Source: an uncultured Ilumatobacter sp. | GTDB lineage: Bacteria; Actinomycetota; Acidimicrobiia; Acidimicrobiales; Ilumatobacteraceae | Length of the DNA: 64,000 nt | Direction: 5' to 3' | Assembly: GCA_937919625.1 (NCBI GenBank) | Contig: CALFRK010000027.1 | Location: 1-64,000 of the forward strand | In this document: one piece after another, positions 26,716 to 35,715 of the stretch | How positions within the stretch are numbered: position 1 is the first letter of the stretch | How the letters are laid out: every line of letters begins with the position of its first letter | The notes under the pieces: generated by a model | Told to the model about the DNA's origin: nothing | The model's input: the letters and a program-made list of their open reading frames with translations, nothing else | The model's database searches: none | Made by a program: the position numbers and the translations under genes

Positions 26716-28334
26716 GGGCGATCGAAACACGGATCGACACCGGGTCAGCGCAGTTCGCCACCAACCGTAAGACGTACGAGCAACTCGTCACAACGTTGCG
26801 CGAACGACAGCAGTGGGCGATCGACGGCGGCACAGGGCGGCAACGATCGATCGAGCGTCACATCGCTCGCGGCAAGGTGATCGTGCGCGACCGGATCGAC
26901 ATGGTGATCGACGACGGCACACCATTTCTCGAGTTCTCGACACTCGGCGGCTTCGGCCAATACGACAACGGCGCCCCTGGCGCAGGCATCATCACCGGGG
27001 TAGGCGTGGTGCAAGGGGTTCCATACGTGTTCATCGCCAATGACGCCACCGTCAAGGGCGGGTCGCTGCTGCCGATCTCGATCAAGAAACACGTTCGAGC
27101 TCAGCAGATCGCCGAGGAGAATGGGCTCGGCGTGATCTATCTCGTCGACTCGGGCGGCGCATTTTTGCCCCTGCAAGACGACATTTTCCCCGACAAAGAC
27201 CACTTCGGAGGCTCGTTCTACCGTCAGGCGCGACTTTCGGCAATGGGCCTGCCCCAGCTCTCGGTTGTACTCGGCGGCTGCACGGCCGGCGGTGCCTACG
27301 TACCGGCCCTCAGCGACGAGGTGATCATGGTCGAAGGCATCGGCCGAATCTTCCTCGGAGGCCCGCCGATCGTTAAGGCGGCGCTGGGCGAGATCATCGA
27401 GCCCGACGATCTAGGTGGCGCCGAACTGCACACCCGCGTGTCTGGTGTCAGCGATTATCTGGCCGACACCGAGGCCGAGGCCTACGGCAAGCTGCGCGAG
27501 ATCTGCGAAACCACCAGCCAGCGCCGCGTCGAAGACCGACAGGGCTGGTGCGACTGGGCCGAGCCAGAGCCGCCGCTGTTCGACCCCAACGAGCTGTACG
27601 GCATCATCAGCGCCGACGACCGGATTCCGTTCGATGCCACCGAGGTCATCGCCCGCATCGTCGACGGCTCGCGGTTCTCTCCGTTCAAGCCCGAGTGGGG
27701 CGAATCGATCGTGTGCGGATTCGCCCGGATCTGGGGCCACCTGGTCGGCGTCATCGCCAACAACGGAATCATCTTCAGCGAATCGGCACTAAAGGCGGCG
27801 CACTTCATCGAGCTGTGCGAGCAGCGCCGGGTGCCGCTGCTGTTCCTCCAGAACACGTCGGGCTACATGGTCGGCCGCGACTCAGAAGCGGGAGGGATCG
27901 CCAAAAACGGCGCAAAGATGGTCGCTGCGGTCGCCAACGCGACAGTCCCCCGGTACACGGTGTTGATCGGCGGTTCTTACGGAGCGGGCAACTACGGCAT
28001 GTGTGGGCGAGGGTTCAACCCGCGGTTTCTGTTCGCCTGGCCCAACTCGCGGATCGCCACGATGTCGGCCGAGACCGCTCAGACCGTGCTGGTCGACATT
28101 CGCCTGGCCGGCATGAAGGGCGACGAGACCACCCCCGAACATGTGCAGGAACTGCGCGACGAGGTGGCGCTGCAGTACAAGACCCAAAGCGATCCGTACT
28201 ACGCCACATCCCGATTGTGGGACGACGGCCTGATCGATCCGGTCGACACCCGCGACGCCCTCGGCCTGTGTCTGGCACTCGCCGCACGACAAGACGAACC
28301 CGCCCCGGGGCCCGGCCTCGTGTACCGGATGTGA
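26712..28334 (+). CDS. Acyl-CoA carboxylase beta subunit (methylcrotonyl-CoA carboxylase type)
   Basis: 540 residues. Carboxyltransferase subunit that moves CO2 from biotin to an acyl-CoA. Seen: IERHIARGKVIVRDRID at the N-terminus, LGVIYLVDSGGAFLPLQDDIFPD (typical of 3-methylcrotonyl-CoA and geranyl-CoA carboxylases rather than propionyl-CoA carboxylases), GGCTAGGAYVPALSDE, IFLGGPPIVKAA, and the C-terminal oxyanion loop GGSYGAGNYGMCGRGF. ATG overlaps the tetR stop. The alpha subunit follows after 16 bp. Choice between methylcrotonyl- and geranyl-CoA is not possible by eye; the neighbouring genes favour leucine breakdown. Confidence 0.93.
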   Translation: MRAIETRIDTGSAQFATNRKTYEQLVTTLRERQQWAIDGGTGRQRSIERHIARGKVIVRDRIDMVIDDGTPFLEFSTLGGFGQYDNGAPGAGIITGVGVVQGVPYVFIANDATVKGGSLLPISIKKHVRAQQIAEENGLGVIYLVDSGGAFLPLQDDIFPDKDHFGGSFYRQARLSAMGLPQLSVVLGGCTAGGAYVPALSDEVIMVEGIGRIFLGGPPIVKAALGEIIEPDDLGGAELHTRVSGVSDYLADTEAEAYGKLREICETTSQRRVEDRQGWCDWAEPEPPLFDPNELYGIISADDRIPFDATEVIARIVDGSRFSPFKPEWGESIVCGFARIWGHLVGVIANNGIIFSESALKAAHFIELCEQRRVPLLFLQNTSGYMVGRDSEAGGIAKNGAKMVAAVANATVPRYTVLIGGSYGAGNYGMCGRGFNPRFLFAWPNSRIATMSAETAQTVLVDIRLAGMKGDETTPEHVQELRDEVALQYKTQSDPYYATSRLWDDGLIDPVDTRDALGLCLALAARQDEPAPGPGLVYRM

Positions 28335-28350
28335 GCGAAGGATCATCACG

Positions 28351-30276
28351 ATGCGCATCCTGATTGCCAACCGAGGCGAGATCGCTCGCCGCATCATCCA
28401 AACCGCTCACCGGCTCGGCCACGAAACCGTCGCCGCCTACGCCGACCCCGATCGCGACGCGCCGTTCGTGCACGAGGCAACAATGTCGTTCCGGCTCGGA
28501 CCATCCAACTTGTCAGCCTCGTACCTGTCGGTCGAGCGGATCCTCGCCGCCATCGCTGCAACCGCAGCCGACGCCGTCCACCCTGGCTACGGCTTTCTCG
28601 CCGAGAACGGGCCCTTCGCCCGCGCCGTCACCGGCGCCGGGTGCGTCTGGATCGGACCCAACCCCGATGCGGTCGAATCGATGGGCTCGAAGATCGAGGC
28701 CAGACGGCTTGCCGAAGCCGCGAAAGTGCCGATCATCCCCGGCTACGACGCCTCGCAAAAACTATCCGACCTGGCGGCTGCCGCCGATCGGATCGGCTAT
28801 CCCGTGCTGGTCAAGGCTGCTGCCGGGGGCGGCGGTAAAGGGATCCGGATCGTGCATGACGCGGCCGGGTTCGACGCCGCCCTGCACGAGGCATCGTCGG
28901 AGGCGAAGCGTTCGTTCGGTAACGGGGCGATGATCGTCGAGCGCTACATCCAGCGCCCGCGCCATGTCGAGGTTCAGATTGTCGGTGACCAACACGGCAA
29001 TGTGGTGCATCTCGGCACCCGCGAGTGTTCGGTGCAACGTCGTTACCAAAAGGTGCTCGAGGAAGCGCCGGCACCAAATCTGCCGGACACGACACGTGAC
29101 GGACTGCACACCTCGGCCGTCAAACTGGCACAGGCGATCGGCTACGACTCGGCCGGCACCGTCGAGTTCATCGTCGACGACGAATCGGGTGACTACTTCT
29201 TCTTGGAGATGAACACCCGTCTGCAGGTCGAGCACCCGGTCACCGAGTCGGTCACGGGGGTCGATCTGGTCGAACTGATGATCCGGTCGGCGGCGGGTGA
29301 GCCACTCACCATCTCGCAGCACACGATCACGTTCACCGGGCACGCCTTCGAGGCACGTATCAACGCCGAGGATCCGTCGAACGGATTCGCACCTCAGATC
29401 GGCACAGTGTCACATCTGCGAGTTCCCGACTGGGTGCGGTGGGACAGTGCCGTGGTCGAGGGCAACGAGATCAGCTCGTTCTACGACCCGATGATCGCCA
29501 AGCTGATCGTCGACGGGGCCGAACGCGACACCGCCCGGCGACGGCTCGCCAAAGCGCTAGACGAACTCGTCGTGGGCGGCCTGGTCACCAACACCGGGTT
29601 GCACCGATGGTTGATCGAGCAGCCTCCGATTGTCGAAGGCCGCGTCACGACCCGCTTTCTCGACGAGACCGAGTTGCCCGCTGCTCCCCCGCCGGCGCTC
29701 GCCGAAGCAGTCGCCGTCTGGCGAAAAGCTCAGCATGCGGCTCGCAGCACCGCCCCGTGGCAGGCGCTCGGCACGTTCAGGATCACGCCACACCACAACA
29801 CACAGGCGACCGGGCTTCGCTCGCTCGACGGCCAGCTACACGAGTCGGTTGGTTTGGAGGCAGACGCTGCGCTGCCTATCGCTGGCGTCTCACTGGCCCG
29901 ACGTTCGGTCGCCGTCAATGTCGGCGGTCACACGCACACATTCAGTGTTCCGACTCGAAGCGAGCGCTGGGCACCCGCCAATTCGGAGGGCCATGGTCAC
30001 GCCAGCGCGATCGTCGCACCGTTCCCTGGTGCCATCACCGAGGTGCCGGTCGTACTCGGCCAGCACGTCGCCGGCGGTGAACCGGTCGTGGTGATCGAGG
30101 CGATGAAAATGCTGCACACGCTCACCGCTGCCGGCCCCGGGATTGTGGCCGAAGTCCGCGTTTCCGCCGGCGACCAGGTCGCCTCGAGCCATGTACTCGT
30201 CACCTTCGAGCCGCCCGAAGCCGCACGCGAATCACCACGTGAAGCACAACTCGAACCACCAGAGGTATCCGAATGA
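28351..30276 (+). CDS. Acyl-CoA carboxylase alpha subunit (biotin carboxylase plus biotin carrier)
   Basis: 641 residues. Biotin carboxylase domain first: MRILIANRGEIARRIIQTA, then HPGYGFLAENGPFA and the ATP-grasp glycine loop KAAAGGGGKGIRIVHD; EMNTRLQVEHPVTE with catalytic residues; and a BC C-terminal domain to about 450. A linker leads to a biotinyl domain with EAMKMLHT, whose Lys carries biotin (about residue 587). A Pro/Glu-rich tail follows. The stop overlaps the acyl-CoA dehydrogenase start (ATGA, 30273). SD GAAGGA precedes the ATG. Forms a holoenzyme with the upstream beta subunit. Confidence 0.95.
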   Translation: MRILIANRGEIARRIIQTAHRLGHETVAAYADPDRDAPFVHEATMSFRLGPSNLSASYLSVERILAAIAATAADAVHPGYGFLAENGPFARAVTGAGCVWIGPNPDAVESMGSKIEARRLAEAAKVPIIPGYDASQKLSDLAAAADRIGYPVLVKAAAGGGGKGIRIVHDAAGFDAALHEASSEAKRSFGNGAMIVERYIQRPRHVEVQIVGDQHGNVVHLGTRECSVQRRYQKVLEEAPAPNLPDTTRDGLHTSAVKLAQAIGYDSAGTVEFIVDDESGDYFFLEMNTRLQVEHPVTESVTGVDLVELMIRSAAGEPLTISQHTITFTGHAFEARINAEDPSNGFAPQIGTVSHLRVPDWVRWDSAVVEGNEISSFYDPMIAKLIVDGAERDTARRRLAKALDELVVGGLVTNTGLHRWLIEQPPIVEGRVTTRFLDETELPAAPPPALAEAVAVWRKAQHAARSTAPWQALGTFRITPHHNTQATGLRSLDGQLHESVGLEADAALPIAGVSLARRSVAVNVGGHTHTFSVPTRSERWAPANSEGHGHASAIVAPFPGAITEVPVVLGQHVAGGEPVVVIEAMKMLHTLTAAGPGIVAEVRVSAGDQVASSHVLVTFEPPEAARESPREAQLEPPEVSE

Positions 30277-31430
30277 CCCACCGCAACATCTACATGACCG
30301 ACGAGTTGCAGGCGATCTATGACCAGACGATCGAATTTGTTTCGAGGGAGGTCGCGCCCCACGGCGACCAGTGGGAACAAGACGGCAAGGTACCGCGCCA
30401 CGTGCTCCGCCAGATGGGCGAGCTCGGCATGTTCAGCCTGCGGGTGCCAGAAGAGCTCGGGGGGCTCGGGATGGGCATGCTCGCCTCAGCGACGCTAGCG
30501 GAGGCGCTCGGCTCGTCGACGTTCGCGGGATTCGATGTAACCGTGCTGGTGCACACCGATATGGCCGGCCCGCACCTGGTCCATTCTGGCTCGCCCGCTC
30601 AGCACGAACAGTGGCTACCGGGCATGATGTCGGGCGAGACGATTCTGTCGATCGGCGTCAGCGAACCCGACGCTGGCAGCGACGTGGCAGGCATCCGTAC
30701 AAGCGCCGTGAAAGATGGCGACGGGTGGCGGATCAACGGCACCAAGACGTTCATCACCAACGCCGTCTACGGCGGTCTCACGATCATCGCCGCCAAGACC
30801 GACGCAGGCAACAAGTACGGCATCACCATGTTTCTTGTGCCGGCCGGAACCGAAGGGTTCGCGGTCGCCAAAAAGCTCGACAAACATGGCTGGCGCTGCA
30901 GCGACACCGCCGAACTGGTGCTAGACGATGTGTGGGTGCATGACGACCAGGTGCTCGGCACGGTCCACCGCGGTTTCTACGAGACGATGCGCAACTTCCA
31001 GAACGAGCGTATGGTGCTGATCGGAATGGGCTGTGGGGCCGCCCAGGCGGCGATCGACCAGACGCTCGCATACACGCAAGAACGCAAAGCATTCGACGGC
31101 CACCTTTACGACCTCGGCGCGATCCGGCAGCGGATGGCGATGAACCAGGCCAAGCTCGACGCCGTTCGGGCCTCGATGTACCACGCCGCCTGGATCGGCG
31201 ACCAAGGGCTCGACAACGTAAAAGAGATGTCGGGCGTCAAGGCGTTCGGCGCCGAGGCGATCAACCAGATCATGTACGACTGTGTGCAGTTCCACGGCGG
31301 CATGGGTTACATGCGCGAAACGCCCGTCGAGCGCATGTACCGCGACGCCCGGATCCTCCCGATCGGGGGTGGCGCCACCGAGGTGATGCTCGAAGAGGTC
31401 GCCAAACGTTCGATCATCGGTGCCACGTGA
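30273..31430 (+). CDS. Acyl-CoA dehydrogenase (isovaleryl/long-chain type)
   Basis: 385 residues. Flavoprotein that makes the 2,3-double bond in an acyl-CoA. Seen: LGMFSLRVPEELGGLGMG, the ISIGVSEPDAGSDVAG-like FAD segment (IGVSEPDAGSDVAGIR), GTKTFITNAVYGG, and the C-terminal RDARILPIGGGATEVM. In the last motif the Glu of the medium-chain type (YEGT) is replaced by Gly. This is the pattern of isovaleryl-CoA and long-chain type enzymes, which take their base from another helix. Between the carboxylase and a CitE-like lyase, isovaleryl-CoA or a related branched acyl-CoA is the likely substrate. Confidence 0.93.
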   Translation: MTHRNIYMTDELQAIYDQTIEFVSREVAPHGDQWEQDGKVPRHVLRQMGELGMFSLRVPEELGGLGMGMLASATLAEALGSSTFAGFDVTVLVHTDMAGPHLVHSGSPAQHEQWLPGMMSGETILSIGVSEPDAGSDVAGIRTSAVKDGDGWRINGTKTFITNAVYGGLTIIAAKTDAGNKYGITMFLVPAGTEGFAVAKKLDKHGWRCSDTAELVLDDVWVHDDQVLGTVHRGFYETMRNFQNERMVLIGMGCGAAQAAIDQTLAYTQERKAFDGHLYDLGAIRQRMAMNQAKLDAVRASMYHAAWIGDQGLDNVKEMSGVKAFGAEAINQIMYDCVQFHGGMGYMRETPVERMYRDARILPIGGGATEVMLEEVAKRSIIGAT

Positions 31431-32275
31431 AGCAGATCGGCCGCCTGCGGTCGCTGTTGTTCGCGCCCGCCGTGCGACCCGACTTCGTCGCCAAGCTGGC
31501 CAAGCGCGGCGCCGATGCCGTCGTGCTCGACTGCGAGGACGCGACGCCGGCCAATGCCAAGGCGGAAGGGCGCGCCAATAGTCGCCGGTTGGCGCCGGCG
31601 CTGGCGGCGGCCGGTTGCCAGGTGATGGTCCGAGTAAACGGTCAGCTGACCGAGTGGTTCGTCGACGACATCCGCGAAGGGCTCACGGCCGATCTGGTGA
31701 CGGTCGTCGTGCCGAAAATCGAAACTCTGGCCGGGCTCGATGCGGTCGGCACCGCGCTCGCTGCTGCCGGCTTCAGCGACTTGGGTGTGATGGCGGGGAT
31801 CGAGACCGCGCTTGGCGTCGCCGACGCCCGCATCTTGCTCGCTCACCCTCTCGTCGTGGCCGGGTATTTCGGGGCCGAGGACTTCATCGCCGACATGGGC
31901 GGCATGCGCACCGACGGCAACCAGGAAGTGATTTTTGCCCGTTCGACGGTGGCCCTCGCCGGTCGTCTGGCCGGAGTACCTGTGCTCGATCAGGTCGTCA
32001 CCGACTTCCGCAACGGCGACCGATTTGGGCGCGAGGCCGCCGAGGCCCGAGCGCTGGGCTATTCGGGCAAGCTGTGCATCCATCCTGGTCAGGTGGCGAT
32101 CGCCAACGACGCTTTTGTGCCGACCGCCGACGAACTCGACCGCGCCCAACGGTTGCTGACTGCCTACCAAGCGGCCTCGTCCGCCGGGGTTGCGGCGATC
32201 GACTTCGAGGGCCAGATGGTCGACGAGCCGCTCGCTGCCCAGGCCCGGCGGATCATCGCACTCGCCACGCCCTGA
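31427..32275 (+). CDS. CitE-like CoA-ester lyase (HpcH/HpaI superfamily)
   Basis: 282 residues, TIM-barrel lyase cleaving hydroxyacyl-CoA esters. Seen: LRSLLFAPAVRPDFVAKLAK, ADAVVLDCEDAT with metal-binding Asp/Glu, MVRVNGQLTEWF, LVTVVVPKIET, FGAEDFIADMGG, and a C-terminal GKLCIHPGQVAIAN. GTG start overlaps the dehydrogenase stop (GTGA). The same gene order (accD1, accA1, fadE19, then a MaoC gene and citE) occurs in mycobacteria, where the CitE-like protein (Rv2498c) has been described as acting on citramalyl-CoA and HMG-CoA; a similar last step of leucine breakdown is inferred here. Confidence 0.9.
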   Translation: MKQIGRLRSLLFAPAVRPDFVAKLAKRGADAVVLDCEDATPANAKAEGRANSRRLAPALAAAGCQVMVRVNGQLTEWFVDDIREGLTADLVTVVVPKIETLAGLDAVGTALAAAGFSDLGVMAGIETALGVADARILLAHPLVVAGYFGAEDFIADMGGMRTDGNQEVIFARSTVALAGRLAGVPVLDQVVTDFRNGDRFGREAAEARALGYSGKLCIHPGQVAIANDAFVPTADELDRAQRLLTAYQAASSAGVAAIDFEGQMVDEPLAAQARRIIALATP

Positions 32276-32283
32276 CCCCACCA

Positions 32284-32327
32284 CGTTCTTGTCGCCAAGC
32301 TGCGCCACTTGCGAGGCGAGCAGAACG
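32284..32327. terminator. Hairpin between convergent citE-like and maoC-like genes
   Basis: CGTTCTTGTCGCC (32284-32296) and GGCGAGCAGAACG (32315-32327) are complementary at 11 of 13 positions around an 18-nt loop. The hairpin lies just past the lyase stop at 32275 and just before the maoC stop at 32330, so it can terminate transcription from both sides. Confidence 0.55.
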
Positions 32328-32329
32328 GA

Positions 32330-32803
32330 CTATTCGTTTTCGGGACGCTTGTGCATCAGCGCGTCGCGGACAGCGCGGCATACCAGGGCGCCATGTTGGT
32401 TGAACGCCCGGTGTTCGAACGTGACGATGCCCTGCGTGGGGCGTGACTTCGATTGGCGAGCGGCGCGCACCTCCGTCTCGACCCGCAACGTGTCGCCGTG
32501 GAAAATCGGAGCGGGGAACACGACCTCGCTGAAACCGAGGTTGGCAACCGTGGTTCCGAGCGTGGTCTCGTGAACACTGATGCCGATCACCATCGCGATC
32601 GTGAGCATCGAGTTGACGATCGGCTTGCCGAACTCTGTTTCGTTCTCGGCGTAATCAAAATCGAGGTGCAGCCAGGCCGGGTTCATCGTCATCGACGTGA
32701 ACATCACATTGTCGGACTCGGTGATCGTGCGCCTGATGGCGTGTTGGATCACACGCCCAGGAGCGAGTTCCTCATACCACTTGCCTGTATGGGGGCGTTC
32801 CAT
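32330..32803 (-). CDS. MaoC-family hydratase
   Basis: 157 residues, hot-dog fold (R)-hydratase/dehydratase. Seen: [20 protein letters not shown], the N-terminal motif of the family; [20 protein letters not shown] (hydratase-2-like Asp and His positions in the substrate tunnel); [16 protein letters not shown]; and [13 protein letters not shown] at 32801-32803 with AAAGGA 9 nt upstream. In mycobacteria the homologue is inside the carboxylase operon on the same strand; here it is on the opposite strand and convergent. It probably hydrates an enoyl-CoA of the same pathway. Confidence 0.9.
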   Translation of the reverse strand: MERPHTGKWYEELAPGRVIQHAIRRTITESDNVMFTSMTMNPAWLHLDFDYAENETEFGKPIVNSMLTIAMVIGISVHETTLGTTVANLGFSEVVFPAPIFHGDTLRVETEVRAARQSKSRPTQGIVTFEHRAFNQHGALVCRAVRDALMHKRPENE

Positions 32804-32808
32804 GTGGC

Positions 32809-32907
32809 TCAATCCTTTGGTTCGTCGCAGATCGGGAGCAATTCTTGACCACCCACGAAGTTGGGCTTCAACGGCGCCGGGCCGCCTGCCAAATCGATCG
32901 CCTTCAT
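32809..32907 (-). CDS. Possible small ORF upstream of the MaoC gene
   Basis: A 32-codon frame beginning [13 protein letters not shown] and ending PICDEPKD stops 5 bp before the maoC ATG and could be translated ahead of it. The product resembles nothing recognised, has no membrane segment and no strong ribosome binding site. It is listed because the frame continues open upstream and the stretch is otherwise empty; it may be only leader sequence. Confidence 0.25.
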   Translation of the reverse strand: MKAIDLAGGPAPLKPNFVGGQELLPICDEPKD

Positions 32908-33030
32908 GCAGGTAACGATGTCGCGTGGGGCCCGAACTCCAATCACAGTAGTGGTTTGACGGTGCCATGTTGTGGGCGAGCCCGTCGTGCCCAGCTCTGC
33001 TCGGGCGTACGCTCGCAAGCGATCCCAATC

Positions 33031-33951
33031 ATGACCGCACAACACACGCCCATTCCGCCGCTGGCGCCGCGGCCGCTGCTGAGTTGGCTCTGGCAACTCG
33101 CCAAAGACGTCTGGAACGAGTATCGAACCGACAATGCCGGCGATCTCGCCGCCTCGATCACCTTCTGGACAATCCTGTCGATCCCGGCCGCTGCTTTGGC
33201 GCTCGTCAGCACTCTCAGTTCGCTCGAGGCGATCGCCGGCACCTCTGTGTCAAACGATGTCGAGAATGAGATCCAACAGTTCATCGCCGACACCCTGGTC
33301 GACTCGGACACCCTGGCGACAGCGATCTCCGAGTTGTTCGCCGGCTCGAACGCCGGCGTCGCCACGATCGCCACGATCGCCGCACTGTTCACCCTGTCGC
33401 GGGCGTTCGCCGGACTGATCCGGGCGATGGACATTGCCTACGAGGTGCACGATGGCCGTTCATGGTGGAAGCTGCGGCTGGCAGCGATCGGTCTCGGAAT
33501 TGGCACCATCATCGTCGCCGCCGGATCGGCGACCGTTCTGGCTGTGCTGCCGTCGCTGCCGCTGAGCGTGGTGACGCGATGGTTGACTGCACCCACCGTG
33601 TTCGCCGCCGTGGTGCTGTGGTGCGCCACCTTGTTTCACATCGGTCCGAACCACCGCACCCCGTGGCGATACGACCTGCCCGGCGCATTCGTCACCGCCG
33701 CCGGCTGGGTCGCCGCCAGCCAGTTGTTCGCCTTGTACGTCCGGTTCGCCGGCAGCGCCAACGAGGTCCAAACGGGCGTAGGCGCGATCCTGTTGGCACT
33801 CAGCCTGGTCTATGTGCTCAGTCTCGTTCTGGTAATCGGGGCCGAAGTCAACGACGTGATCGCCCGTCGCGCCGGCGTCGTCGGTCTACCGATTTCTGCA
33901 CGTTCGCGGGCACGGGCGTGGCGGTCGCGGCGCGACGATCCACAAACCTGA
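33031..33951 (+). CDS. YihY/BrkB-family inner membrane protein
   Basis: 306 residues with five to six membrane helices. Seen: the family's N-terminal DNAGDLAASITFWTILSIPAA region, RAFAGLIRAMDIAYEV, WWKLRLAAIGLGIGTIIV, PWRYDLPGAFVTAAGWVAAS and a last helix region LVLVIGAEVNDVI. All are characteristic positions of YihY/UPF0761 proteins, which were once wrongly called RNase BN; function remains unclear. The ATG at 33031 is placed at the family's usual N-terminus; the frame is open 186 bp further upstream. Convergent with the prolyl-hydroxylase-like gene (6 bp between stops). Confidence 0.9.
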   Translation: MTAQHTPIPPLAPRPLLSWLWQLAKDVWNEYRTDNAGDLAASITFWTILSIPAAALALVSTLSSLEAIAGTSVSNDVENEIQQFIADTLVDSDTLATAISELFAGSNAGVATIATIAALFTLSRAFAGLIRAMDIAYEVHDGRSWWKLRLAAIGLGIGTIIVAAGSATVLAVLPSLPLSVVTRWLTAPTVFAAVVLWCATLFHIGPNHRTPWRYDLPGAFVTAAGWVAASQLFALYVRFAGSANEVQTGVGAILLALSLVYVLSLVLVIGAEVNDVIARRAGVVGLPISARSRARAWRSRRDDPQT

Positions 33952-33957
33952 TGCGTG

Positions 33958-34689
33958 TTAACGGTTCTTCTTGCGGGCTGCCCGCTGGGCCTTGCGATTC
34001 GAGCGATTCGGGCCGTAGCCGGGGCCCCCTGGCACAGATCGGCCCTTGACCGTGGAGGGAGCCCTACCTTGGTAGCGCTCTTCACGAAACCACAGGTTGC
34101 ATGCCCACTTCTCGCCGGCCAGCACCGGCGTGCCACCGTGTAACGAATCGACATGGCGCTCGCTCGAGTCCGGGTACAGGTCGTGAAATATGCACATTCG
34201 GCCAGGAATCGCCTCGACCTCGATACCGAGGTTCGGAAAGCTGGTGCCGCCACCCTGATCCACCTCGTTGAGGTACATCAGCACCGTCACCAGCCGGTTG
34301 CCGCCGATCGCCGTCTTCTCGCGACCCTTTGCTGTGTTGATGTCCCAGGCGTCGTAGTGCGGGCGGTACTCCTGTGTCTCACCATAATGGATCACCTGCA
34401 GCGACTCGGAGTGGTTGGCCGGCACGCCGATCAGATCGCTCACGCGCTTGACGAGGCCACGGACGATCGGCGTCTGGTCATGCTTGACCCAAGCGACGCT
34501 GCCGGTTCGCTTTTCGCTGATCGCATCGGTGCCAAACCGGCTGACCTTGGCCTCGGCAACCCGGATCGCAGCAATCTGCACGATGTGTTCGCATTCGACC
34601 TCGGTGACAAAGTCGTCGACCACCCACACGAGCGGATCGTTCGACAATTGTTCCCCGATTTCATACCCGCTCTTCAACGTCACCGACAT
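33958..34689 (-). CDS. 2-oxoglutarate/Fe(II) dioxygenase, prolyl-4-hydroxylase type
   Basis: 243 residues. Uses 2-oxoglutarate, O2 and iron to hydroxylate a peptide proline or another target. Seen: VVDDFVTEVECEHIV at the N-terminus, SLQVIHYGETQEYRPHYDAW with the HxD iron ligands, GNRLVTVLMYLNEVDQGGGTSFP, and SLHGGTPVLAGEKWACNLWF, supplying the distal His and the 2-oxoglutarate-binding Lys. A basic C-terminal tail (RKAQRAARKKNR) could bind nucleic acid or ribosomes. ATG at 34687-34689. The second structured repeat begins 18 bp upstream. Confidence 0.9.
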   Translation of the reverse strand: MSVTLKSGYEIGEQLSNDPLVWVVDDFVTEVECEHIVQIAAIRVAEAKVSRFGTDAISEKRTGSVAWVKHDQTPIVRGLVKRVSDLIGVPANHSESLQVIHYGETQEYRPHYDAWDINTAKGREKTAIGGNRLVTVLMYLNEVDQGGGTSFPNLGIEVEAIPGRMCIFHDLYPDSSERHVDSLHGGTPVLAGEKWACNLWFREERYQGRAPSTVKGRSVPGGPGYGPNRSNRKAQRAARKKNR

Positions 34690-34706
34690 GACTGCATTGT
34701 CGCACG

Positions 34707-34840
34707 CCAGAGTTGGAAGATGCGCCAGTCGAGTTGGCCGATAGGCGAAACTGCGACCGATCGTTGCGGGAGAACCGGGCGCAATCAAAAGCGGCGCAGC
34801 TACCCATCAACTGGGTTCCCTGGCACAACTCCGCTCTGGC
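34707..34840. repeat. Structured inverted-repeat element, copy 2
   Basis: About 134 bp in the divergent region between the prolyl-hydroxylase-like gene and the enoyl-CoA hydratase. The outer arms begin GCCAGAG and end CTCTGGC. Inside, GGGA(GA)ACC-type left strand (34768-34776) pairs with GGTTCCC (34814-34820). Compared with copy 1 the pairing is kept while the bases differ. Shared blocks: GCCGATAGGCGAA, CTGCGACC, ATCGT, CCTGGCACAACT. Confidence 0.7.
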
Positions 34841-34865
34841 GAGCGCGAGATGGCAAGCTCGGCGC

Positions 34866-35702
34866 ATGACTCGCGCGATCGATACCGAAACCGAAGATCT
34901 GCTCGCCCATGTCGACGGCAATGTCGGCGTGATCATGTTCAACCGACCAGAGCGCAGGAACGCCCTGTCGAACGCTATGTACGGCGGGTTCGATCGGGCG
35001 TTGATGGCGATGACGCTCGACGCCGATATCCGCGTGGTCATGGTGACGGGCGCCGGTGGCGCGTTCTGCGCAGGGGGCGACGTGAAGAGCATGAACGAGT
35101 CGCATCGCACCGGCGCAACTCGCCCTGGCAGGTCGAACAACTATGACGACAGCGTCGCCCAGCTACGCAACTCACAGCGTGCGATCTCGCTCGCCTTGCA
35201 TCAGTTTCCGAAGCCGGTGGTCGCCGCCCTGCCGGGTGCTGCTGCGGGCGCCGGCCTGTCGATCGCTTTGTCTGCCGACATTCGGCTCGCTGCCGAGCGG
35301 GCAGTGCTGGTAACAGCATTCGCCGGTGTCGGCGCCTCCGGAGATTTCGGTGGATCTTGGTTCCTCACGCAGCTGGTCGGCACCGCCAAGGCGAAGGAGC
35401 TGTATTTCACATCCCCAAGATTGACGGCCGCGGAGGCGCATGGCCTCGGGATGATCAATCAGGTACTGCCCGACATCGGTTTTGAGTCGGCGGCACTGGC
35501 GTGGTGTCAGTCGTTGGCCGAGCGAGCCCCGATCGCCACCCGGTTGATGAAAGAGAACCTCAACCGGGCGATCACATCGGACCTGGCTACCGCCCTCGAC
35601 GCAGAGGCGACCAACATGGTTCGCGCCATGTCGACAGCCGATCACCGAGAGGCCGCCGCCGCGTTCGTCGAAAAGCGCACCCCGATCTTCCGCGGCGAGT
35701 AG
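34866..35702 (+). CDS. Enoyl-CoA hydratase/isomerase (PaaG-like crotonase)
   Basis: 278 residues. Seen: GVIMFNRPERRNALSN, VVMVTGAGGAFCAGGDVK (oxyanion-hole loop), PGAAAGAGLSIALSADIRLA, and FAGVGASGDFGGSWFLTQLVG. In the last motif the usual pair of catalytic Glu is replaced by an Asp-containing GDFGGSW, as in PaaG-like isomerases and some hydratases. The ATG at 34866 gives the typical length. The frame open upstream runs through the structured repeat and is not coding. It may serve the nearby branched-chain pathway or the box pathway; neither is shown. Confidence 0.9.
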   Translation: MTRAIDTETEDLLAHVDGNVGVIMFNRPERRNALSNAMYGGFDRALMAMTLDADIRVVMVTGAGGAFCAGGDVKSMNESHRTGATRPGRSNNYDDSVAQLRNSQRAISLALHQFPKPVVAALPGAAAGAGLSIALSADIRLAAERAVLVTAFAGVGASGDFGGSWFLTQLVGTAKAKELYFTSPRLTAAEAHGLGMINQVLPDIGFESAALAWCQSLAERAPIATRLMKENLNRAITSDLATALDAEATNMVRAMSTADHREAAAAFVEKRTPIFRGE

Positions 35703-35715
35703 GCGGTTACCGGGT

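Noticed and set aside
32845-33030. N-terminal extension of the BrkB protein
   Set aside because: Overlaps the region upstream of maoC; the family N-terminus starts at 33031 and the extra residues are unlike a membrane protein.
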